A stretch of 9,260 nt of DNA. It comes from JAYEHC01 sp964490635 (lineage in GTDB: Bacteria > Patescibacteriota > Minisyncoccia > JAHIHE01 > JAGLIN01). Shown here one piece after another: positions 1 through 4,411 of the stretch. Both the position numbers and the translations under genes were made by a program. Location of the stretch: NCBI GenBank assembly GCA_964490635.1, contig CAZBCK010000039.1:1-9260 (forward strand), given 5' to 3'. The notes below the pieces were generated by a model. The model saw only the letters and a list, made by a program, of their open reading frames with translations. It did no database searches and was not told where the DNA came from. Position 1 is the stretch's first letter. Each line of letters starts with the position of its first letter.

Positions 1-659
1 TTCATCCTCTTCGGACCGATAATTGCTAGCAAACCTTCTTCGCCGTTTTTAAAATTATATTTTGAAACAACCATACTGCATTCTTCAGTGTTGCAAATCG
101 GATTTTCTTCGCCGATGTAAATTTCGATTTCTGATTTGTTTTTCAATTCGCCGGATAGTTCCTCCAAACTTTCATCGAGATAATCCACAACTTCCGCGAT
201 TTTGGAGACGCTGTCCAAATCGCTAAACTCCGGCTGAGATAATAACTTCTGTATTCCCGCTTTATAAAAATCCTCTGAATCTATTAAACCGCTCACCGCC
301 AAATTTCCAGACATCGCGGACAAAAGTTTCGCTGTCGTTCTGGCAAGCATTTTGTTCTGCGCCCTTAATTTTAAAGTTTCAACTTGAAGCGACCTCTGCT
401 CCCTTAAACTTAATTCCTTGTCTTTCATTAAAATATCCACAAAATATCTAAAACCTTTGTCGGTTGGAATTCTTCCTGCGGAAGTGTGCGGCTGGTATAA
501 ATATCCTTCATTCTCCAGCTCCGCCATTTCAAATCTAATCGTCGCCGGACTTAAATCAAAATCATATTTCTCCGCTAGCAAAGAAGAACTCACGGGAATT
601 GCCGAATCAACATATTCTCTGATGATTGAACCTAAAATTAATTCCTGCCTGTTTTCCAT
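1..659 (-). CDS. hrcA: Heat-inducible transcription repressor HrcA (C-terminus cut by window edge)
   Basis: HrcA represses class I heat-shock genes (hrcA-grpE-dnaK-dnaJ, groESL) by binding the CIRCE operator. The minus strand encodes 219 residues, open at the window edge. The N-terminal winged-helix begins MENRQELILGSIIREYV. The family signature follows at about residues 37-70, with SPATIRFEMAELENEGYL and then QPHTSAGRIPTDKGFR. The last visible residues are IIGPKRM, which in HrcA lie some 15-25 residues before the end, so the full protein would be about 240 residues against about 340 in typical bacteria. The GAF-like middle domain is therefore shortened, as I recall for candidate-phylum HrcAs. 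I chose the ATG at 659 because it fits the family N-terminus; an in-frame ATG at 680 would add MYLFFIN. Neither start has a Shine-Dalgarno. A promoter and a CIRCE site lie upstream, so autoregulation is expected. grpE/dnaK would lie left of the window if the usual order holds. Confidence 0.95.
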   Translation of the reverse strand, partial: MENRQELILGSIIREYVDSAIPVSSSLLAEKYDFDLSPATIRFEMAELENEGYLYQPHTSAGRIPTDKGFRYFVDILMKDKELSLREQRSLQVETLKLRAQNKMLARTTAKLLSAMSGNLAVSGLIDSEDFYKAGIQKLLSQPEFSDLDSVSKIAEVVDYLDESLEELSGELKNKSEIEIYIGEENPICNTEECSMVVSKYNFKNGEEGLLAIIGPKRM

Positions 660-688
660 ATTTATAAAAAATAGATACATTTTGTTTT

Positions 689-724
689 CCCCCTGATAAG
701 GGGGGGGGAGTTAGAGGGGGTTTT
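689..724 (+). repeat. GC-rich palindromic repeat, copy A
   Basis: A palindrome of CCCCC, TGATAA and a run of nine G is followed by the tail AGTTAGAGGGGGTTTT. Its core and tail match the reverse complement of the element at 812-846: the CCCCTGATAAGGGG core, then a GTT, then a G-rich end. It stands out sharply from the AT-rich surroundings. Short elements of this look occur in many copies in candidate-phylum genomes, as far as I recall. Confidence 0.7.
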
Positions 725-811
725 GAAAACAGATAAAATTTTAATTGTAAGAGAAAGCTAGAAAACACTTCAATCTTTTAATTTTGATTTTACTTCTACG
801 CTTTTTCTTTT

Positions 812-846
812 AACCCCTCCCAACCTCCCCTTATCAGGGGAGGAGT
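812..846 (-). repeat. GC-rich palindromic repeat, copy B (inverted relative to copy A)
   Basis: It reads AACCCCTCCCAACC followed by the palindrome TCCCCTTATCAGGGGA. Its reverse complement aligns with 689-724, differing mainly by G-run length. Copies A and B therefore form inverted ends of a segment of about 158 bp with an AT-rich core, a MITE-like layout inserted in the hrcA leader. Confidence 0.7.
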
Positions 847-865
847 TATATTGAAATTTACTCCG

Positions 866-892
866 CTAGCGCTTCAACTCTTAGAGTGCTAA
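866..892 (-). promoter_or_regulatory. CIRCE operator (HrcA binding site)
   Basis: The CIRCE consensus is TTAGCACTC-N9-GAGTGCTAA. Read on the minus strand, the promoter-proximal half-site is a perfect TTAGCACTC (884-892), followed by exactly 9 bp and then AAGCGCTAG (866-874), which matches the consensus at 6 of 9 positions. The site starts 4 bp downstream of the -10 box and covers the expected transcription start, the usual place for HrcA repression. One arm is degenerate. Confidence 0.9.
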
Positions 893-896
893 TTTT

Positions 897-924
897 ATTA
901 TAGATGATTTTAAATATGAGTCAA
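897..924 (-). promoter_or_regulatory. sigma70-type promoter of hrcA
   Basis: On the minus strand a -35 box TTGACT (919-924) and a perfect -10 box TATAAT (897-902) are separated by 16 bp. Transcription should start near 889-891, inside the CIRCE operator. Confidence 0.88.
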
Positions 925-977
925 GACCAAGAATTGACATATTATTATTTTTATGCGAAGCTAAAGATAACAACCAC

Positions 978-984
978 AAGGAGG
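978..984 (+). promoter_or_regulatory. Strong Shine-Dalgarno in front of the cupin gene
   Basis: AAGGAGG lies 7 nt before an in-frame ATA codon at 992. The nearest conventional start is TTG at 1025, too far for this site, although that codon has its own weaker GAGG at 1013-1016. The site either implies a rare ATA start or is a relic of an ATG lost by mutation. It is notable because nearly all other genes here lack a Shine-Dalgarno. Confidence 0.55.
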
Positions 985-1024
985 AATTAAAATAAACGAA
1001 TTTAAAATCGTAGAGGATACACCA

Positions 1025-1450
1025 TTGTGTCTGATAATTACTTCGGAAAACAAAATCAGACCAGAGAAAGCAGATAGAAGTCTTGCTGTTTGTTTTAGAA
1101 AAGAAGATCCTATTTTCAGAACAATAGGATTTGAAACAAACTATATCTATAATGTTTGTTTTCCTTCCGGAGCAATAGCAGGAAATCACTATCACAAAAA
1201 CAAGAGAGAAATATTTCACTGTCCGTTTGGACAATCAGTGATGGTTGTTTTAGAAAATCCGGAAACCACAGAAAGAAAGACAATTATACTTTCAAACGGA
1301 CTCAGAAGCAAATTTATAGGTTTGATATATATCAAACCAGGCATAGCGCACGCCGTTAGAAATCTTTCCAGTCAAGACTCAAGCTTAATAGTCTTTTCAA
1401 ACATTGAAGAACACGACCCGATGGACGACTATTTCTACAAGGTAATCTGA
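1025..1450 (+). CDS. Small cupin protein, sugar 3,4-ketoisomerase/epimerase-like (WxcM/FdtA type)
   Basis: This is a single-domain beta-barrel cupin of 141 residues, or about 152 if it starts at the ATA at 992. Cupin motif 1 is visible as GNHYHKNKREIFHCPFG (about residues 53-69). Motif 2 is IKPGIAHAVRNLSSQDSSL (about 103-121), followed by IVFSN and a C-terminal DPMDDYF. The pattern of an HxH metal or substrate site, a P-G-x-x-H strand, NLS and a terminal DDY resembles FdtA/QdtA/WxcM dTDP-4-keto-6-deoxyhexose isomerases and RmlC-like epimerases, which act in O-antigen or S-layer sugar synthesis. No other sugar-nucleotide genes are in the window, so the substrate is unknown. The frame is open back to a stop at 968. 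A strong AAGGAGG precedes the ATA at 992, so TTG 1025 is a conservative start. It is transcribed alone and closed by a strong terminator. Fold well supported; function uncertain. Confidence 0.75.
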   Translation: MCLIITSENKIRPEKADRSLAVCFRKEDPIFRTIGFETNYIYNVCFPSGAIAGNHYHKNKREIFHCPFGQSVMVVLENPETTERKTIILSNGLRSKFIGLIYIKPGIAHAVRNLSSQDSSLIVFSNIEEHDPMDDYFYKVI

Positions 1451-1453
1451 GCC

Positions 1454-1479
1454 AAAGAAGGCATCATCCTTCTTTTTTT
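1454..1479 (+). terminator. Rho-independent terminator of the cupin gene
   Basis: The stem AAAGAAGG / CCTTCTTT (8 bp, loop CATCAT) runs straight into a T tract, starting 3 nt after the TGA stop. This also supports TGA being a real stop codon here. Confidence 0.88.
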
Positions 1480-1481
1480 AT

Positions 1482-1510
1482 TTGTCACCATTACTAATAA
1501 ACTGTATAAT
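1482..1510 (+). promoter_or_regulatory. sigma70-type promoter of corA
   Basis: A -35 TTGTCA (1482-1487) and a perfect -10 TATAAT (1505-1510) are 17 bp apart. The start would fall near 1517, giving a leader of about 42 nt without a Shine-Dalgarno. Confidence 0.8.
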
Positions 1511-1558
1511 AAAATTAATAGGGTTTGTTATTCTAAATTTTTTAATACCATTATTGCT

Positions 1559-2476
1559 ATGCGACAAAAAATAAAAAATAAAAATATTACCTGGATAAAT
1601 ATTACTAATCCAACCGAAAAAGATGTTGAATTTTTGAAAAACGATTTTAATATTTGCCCTTCTATTTTAAAAGAATACCGACCGAAGATCAAAAGACCAA
1701 AAGTTGAAGAATTTAATAATTATTTATTTACCGTTATTCATTTTCCCGTCTTCAACAATAAAATAAGAAAAACGGTTTCAACAGAACTTGATATAATTTT
1801 GTATAGGAATATTTTAATTACCAGCTACTCCGGATCATTTCCCGAACTTAAAAGATTATTTGATAAATGCCACACCGAAAAACTAGTGCGAGAATACTAT
1901 ATGACAAAAAACGCGGTATGTTTTATTTATAGAATTTTGAATAAGCTTATTGATACCAGAATGCCGATGCTTGACCACATAGATGACCGCATTGACAAGA
2001 TAGAAAAAGAAATTTTCAGCGGGAATGAAAGAAAAATGGTTAGTGAGATTGCCATTGTCAAACATGATATTATTAGTTTTAGAAAAATAGTCAAGCCACA
2101 AAGAATGGTTTTGGAAAGCTTGATCAGAATGGCGACAAAAATAACAAACGAAAATCTGACTAGAATCTCCGCGGAAGTTATCGGATCAAATATTAAAGTT
2201 TGGCACACGCTGGAAAACCACAAAGAAACAACTGAAGCGCTTGAACACACAAACGAATCACTGCTTTCATATAAATTGAGCGACACGATGAAGGTGCTAA
2301 CCGCTTTTTCCGTACTTGTTCTCCCGATGTCATTAATCGCCAATGCTTTTGGAATGAATCTCGTCAAAGGAATGCCATTCGCGCAATCGCCACTTGGTTT
2401 TTGGATTGTTGTTATAATTATGTTTATTATAATGTTTTTTTCATTTATATTTTTCAAATTCAAAAAGTGGATATAG
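1559..2476 (+). CDS. corA: CorA-family divalent cation (Mg2+/Co2+) transporter
   Basis: CorA proteins are pentameric inner-membrane channels that take up Mg2+ (also Co2+ or Ni2+), gated by a cytoplasmic funnel domain. The 305 residues follow the family plan. A soluble alpha/beta N-terminal domain spans about 1-120, with the WINITNPTEKDVEFL start typical of the family. A long helical stalk spans about 120-245. Two C-terminal membrane helices lie at about 247-264 and 281-299. The selectivity signature is present as FGMN (264-267; usually YGMN), followed by KGMPF in the periplasmic loop, and the protein ends in a basic FKFKKWI tail. Length is normal. It starts at an ATG without a Shine-Dalgarno and has its own promoter, so it is probably monocistronic. 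Confidence 0.93.
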   Translation: MRQKIKNKNITWINITNPTEKDVEFLKNDFNICPSILKEYRPKIKRPKVEEFNNYLFTVIHFPVFNNKIRKTVSTELDIILYRNILITSYSGSFPELKRLFDKCHTEKLVREYYMTKNAVCFIYRILNKLIDTRMPMLDHIDDRIDKIEKEIFSGNERKMVSEIAIVKHDIISFRKIVKPQRMVLESLIRMATKITNENLTRISAEVIGSNIKVWHTLENHKETTEALEHTNESLLSYKLSDTMKVLTAFSVLVLPMSLIANAFGMNLVKGMPFAQSPLGFWIVVIIMFIIMFFSFIFFKFKKWI

Positions 2477-2511
2477 AAATATTGGTAATATCTTATAAAA
2501 AAATAATTAGC

Positions 2512-2521
2512 GGGGGGGGGG
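2512..2521 (+). repeat. G10 homopolymer tract downstream of corA
   Basis: Ten consecutive G lie in AT-rich DNA 36 bp after the corA stop. It resembles the G-run of the palindromic repeat at 689-724 and may be a remnant of such an element. It lies in no gene, so phase variation of a protein is not indicated. Confidence 0.6.
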
Positions 2522-2588
2522 TGACAAGATTTTTTTGTGTGCTAGGATACTTTGTAATAAAACACCACTAAAAAATTGTGGAAAATAA

Positions 2589-2654
2589 GGGCGGGATAAG
2601 TTAGTAAAAAACTTTTTTTACAAAACAGAACTTAAAATACTTATCCTCCCGCCC
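2589..2654. repeat. GC-rich inverted repeat between corA and the hydrogenase operon
   Basis: The left arm GGGCGGGATAAG (2589-2600) pairs with the right arm CTTATCCTCCCGCCC (2640-2654), with only a 3-nt bulge. The 39-bp AT-rich interior holds a second palindrome, GTAAAAAA/TTTTTTAC. The arms share the GGATAAG/CTTATCC and GGGAGG/CCTCCC motifs with the repeats near hrcA. No T tract follows the right arm, so it is more likely a mobile palindrome than a classical terminator, though it could fold in the corA transcript. Confidence 0.65.
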
Positions 2655-2674
2655 ATTCTTTCTTTAATGGTTTA

Positions 2675-2702
2675 GGCGTCAATTAAACAGACGGCTTTTT
2701 TT
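2675..2702 (+). terminator. Possible weak terminator upstream of the hydrogenase operon
   Basis: GGCGTC and GACGGC can form a 6-bp stem with one mismatch and a 9-nt loop, followed by TTTTTTT. It would insulate corA read-through from the operon. The stem is short, so confidence is modest. Confidence 0.4.
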
Positions 2703-2703
2703 G

Positions 2704-2731
2704 TTGGCAAATTGCAATAATCTTGTATAAT
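2704..2731 (+). promoter_or_regulatory. sigma70-type promoter of the hydrogenase operon
   Basis: A -35 TTGGCA (2704-2709) and a perfect -10 TATAAT (2726-2731) are 16 bp apart. The start is expected near 2738, giving a leader of about 20 nt without a Shine-Dalgarno. No other promoter of this quality is seen before 7080, so the five downstream genes probably share it. Confidence 0.78.
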
Positions 2732-2757
2732 AGAGTAAAGTCTTAATATTAAGAATT

Positions 2758-3861
2758 ATGAACATAATTAATAAAATCAAGAAGGCAAATCTTGTCGGTC
2801 GCGGAGGCGGAAATTTTCCGACGGCAGTGAAATGGGAAATGGTCAGAAAAACAACGGGAAATAAAAAATATATAATTTGCAACGCTTCCGAAGGCGAGCC
2901 AGGCGTCAAGAAAGATAGATATATTTTGGAAAATTTTGGAGAGAGAGTAATAGACGGAATGAGAATCGCAATTGATTTTTTATTAGAAAACCCTTATTCC
3001 AACTCCCACCCGAAGGAAGAGGGAGCTCAAGTAAAAGGATATATCTATATCAATCATAAATATTATAAAAAATTCGGCAAGAAACTAGATAAAATTATAC
3101 TTAGCAATAAAATTGTATATAATAAAAAAAACGAGAATAATGCGTCCTTCTCTCTGCGGGAGAGGACAGGTAAGGGAAACAAAAAGACTCAAATTAAATT
3201 TTTTATTAAACCGGCTAGCTCCGGTTATATCGGTGGTGAGGAGACAGCGCTTCTGAATGCGATGGAAGGGAAAAGAGTTGAACCAAGATTGCGCCCGCCT
3301 TTTCCAACAACCAATGGTCTCTGGAATTGTCCAACTCTGGTAAATAATGTGGAAACATTTTATAATGTCAGTCTGGCTATTGCCGATGAATATGAGAAAG
3401 ACAGATTCTATACCATCGGCGGAGATTGCGTGTCCGCTGGTGTTTATAAATTACCGGATGACTGGACAATAGAAAAAATATTAAAGGAGACAAATAATTA
3501 TCCCAAATTTAATTTTTTTGTTCAAGTCGGCGGAGATGCCAGCGGAGAAATATTAAATAGCAAACAATTAAATAAACCTGCGGGAGGCGCCGGATCAATT
3601 ACGATTTATAACACTAAAAAATACAAACCGGAAGAGATGATCGGAAAATGGATCAGTTTCTTTGTCAATGAATCCTGCGGACAGTGCACGCCATGCCGAG
3701 AAGGTGTTTATCGTTTAAATGAAATAATGAATTCCGATAATCCGGATTGGGAATTATTGGAAGAATTGTTAAACAATCTGGATGAAGCATCTTTTTGCGG
3801 ACTAGGTAGTATTATACCGGTACCGATCAGATCGTATCGGAGAAATGTGATGGGTTTATAA
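2758..3861 (+). CDS. hydB: NuoF/HydB-like NAD(P)H-binding flavoprotein subunit of the [FeFe]-hydrogenase
   Basis: This subunit exchanges electrons between NAD(P)H and the hydrogenase through FMN and a [4Fe-4S] cluster. Of its 367 residues, GRGGGNFPTA (14-23) and CNASEGEPG (41-49) are the nucleotide/FMN motifs. IGGEETALLNAMEGKR (158-173) and PTLVNNVET (192-200) follow, then an SLBB-type region (about 219-285). The [4Fe-4S] ligands are Cys307, 310, 313 and 347 (ESCGQCTPCREG and SFCGLG). It lacks the N-terminal thioredoxin-like [2Fe-2S] domain and the C-terminal ferredoxin domain of typical HydB, and is shorter at the N-terminus than NuoF. Two segments absent from the family core, about residues 77-92 and 122-143, are encoded by palindromic DNA. 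The ATG is fixed by the promoter just upstream. First gene of the operon; 25 bp to the next. Cofactor preference cannot be read from the sequence. Confidence 0.9.
   Translation: MNIINKIKKANLVGRGGGNFPTAVKWEMVRKTTGNKKYIICNASEGEPGVKKDRYILENFGERVIDGMRIAIDFLLENPYSNSHPKEEGAQVKGYIYINHKYYKKFGKKLDKIILSNKIVYNKKNENNASFSLRERTGKGNKKTQIKFFIKPASSGYIGGEETALLNAMEGKRVEPRLRPPFPTTNGLWNCPTLVNNVETFYNVSLAIADEYEKDRFYTIGGDCVSAGVYKLPDDWTIEKILKETNNYPKFNFFVQVGGDASGEILNSKQLNKPAGGAGSITIYNTKKYKPEEMIGKWISFFVNESCGQCTPCREGVYRLNEIMNSDNPDWELLEELLNNLDEASFCGLGSIIPVPIRSYRRNVMGL
2989..3030 (+). repeat. Palindrome-derived in-frame insert in hydB, number 1
   Basis: CTCCC (3003-3007) and GGGAG (3021-3025) form the arms of a GC-rich hairpin inside the gene. 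The DNA encodes about ENPYSNSHPKEEGAQV, lying where NuoF proteins have a short turn before the KGYIYI strand. The frame is kept. Assignment as an insert rests on my recall of the family pattern rather than an alignment. Confidence 0.5.
3145..3176 (+). repeat. Palindrome-derived in-frame insert in hydB, number 2
   Basis: TCCTTCTC and GAGAGGA flank a short loop, followed by ACAGGTAAGGG. This resembles a degenerate form of the widespread bacterial palindrome with CTCTCCC/GGGAGAGG arms and a TAGGGTGAGGG-like tail. It encodes about residues 122-143 (asparagine-rich, then FSLRERTGKGNKK), between two strands that are close together in NuoF. The reading frame is preserved. Confidence 0.55.
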
Positions 3862-3886
3862 AACATAAATAATTTTAAATAAAAAA

Positions 3887-4411
3887 ATGAAGATATTTGT
3901 AGCGGGAAGCTGGCATAAAAATAAAATTAAAAAAGTTGAAAAGGATATTGAGAAAGTGGGGAGACTGCTCGCTGAAAATAAACACATTTTAGTAATAGGA
4001 GGAGGAAGCGGAGTTTCAGAAATAGTGGCAAGATCTTACCTCAAATTTGGAGGCAGAAAATGCATTGTTTATGATGTCGCTCCAAGATTTAGAAAAAAAG
4101 CTGGCGAAAAAAGAAAAGTGAAAGGGCATCAATTGATCAAGACCGGTGAAGATTATCCGGTTAGGAATAATATTATGATCAGAAATTGCGATTTGACGAT
4201 CGCCTTCAATGGCGGACTGGGAGTTTTAGGGGAAATATTAAGTGCTGTTAATGATTATCACGAAAGCATAATAATTTTTGAGAAAAAATTTAATAATATA
4301 AGTTGCATTAAAAAAATATTGAACGGTGTTGGAAAAAGTAAAATTTTTTATGTTGACAATGTAAACGAAATTAAAAAAATAATAAATGAAAAAAGTAAAA
4401 ATAAAAATTGA
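3887..4411 (+). CDS. SLOG/LOG-like Rossmann nucleotide-binding protein in the hydrogenase operon
   Basis: A single-domain Rossmann protein of 174 residues related to the SLOG superfamily (LOG-like, TIGR00725-like, molybdenum-cofactor-carrier-like). The N-terminal MKIFVAGSWH is the first strand. VIGGGSGVSE (37-46) is the glycine-rich phosphate loop. PVRNNIMIRNCD (91-102) and FNGGLGVLGEI (107-117) match the RN...D and GG-x-G-x-x-x-E motifs. The usual PGG is NGG here, so lysine-decarboxylase-like or cytokinin phosphoribohydrolase activity should not be assumed. It sits between hydB and hydA and overlaps hydA by 26 nt, which suggests translational coupling and a role tied to the hydrogenase, such as nucleotide sensing or cofactor handling; that role is inference. 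No Shine-Dalgarno precedes its ATG. The C-terminus is lysine-rich (INEKSKNKN), partly because of the overlap. Confidence 0.75.
   Translation: MKIFVAGSWHKNKIKKVEKDIEKVGRLLAENKHILVIGGGSGVSEIVARSYLKFGGRKCIVYDVAPRFRKKAGEKRKVKGHQLIKTGEDYPVRNNIMIRNCDLTIAFNGGLGVLGEILSAVNDYHESIIIFEKKFNNISCIKKILNGVGKSKIFYVDNVNEIKKIINEKSKNKN

Larger units (their letters stand above)
660..865 (-). other. Long 5' leader of hrcA
   Basis: About 230 nt separate the predicted transcription start (near 889) from the hrcA ATG. I see no gene in this stretch. It holds two palindromic repeats in opposite orientation (689-724 and 812-846) around an AT-rich core. In the transcript each copy can fold on itself (CCCCT-GATA-AGGGG type), or the two can pair with each other. 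The copy at 689-724 sits only 30 nt from the start codon at 659 and 9 nt from the alternative ATG at 680, so folding could affect translation. That effect is inference. Confidence 0.5.

Noticed and set aside
689..846. CRISPR array or transposon end for the GC-rich repeats
   Set aside because: Only two copies, inverted rather than direct, without regular spacers and with no transposase or cas gene in the window.
934..970. TTGACA at 934-939 as -35 of a + strand promoter for the cupin gene
   Set aside because: No acceptable -10 box at 15-19 bp; the best AT-rich hexamer is about 22 bp away. The cupin promoter is left unassigned.
1927..2463. 178-residue open frame on the minus strand inside corA
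   Set aside because: It is the antisense shadow of a well-supported CorA gene and shows no family motifs.
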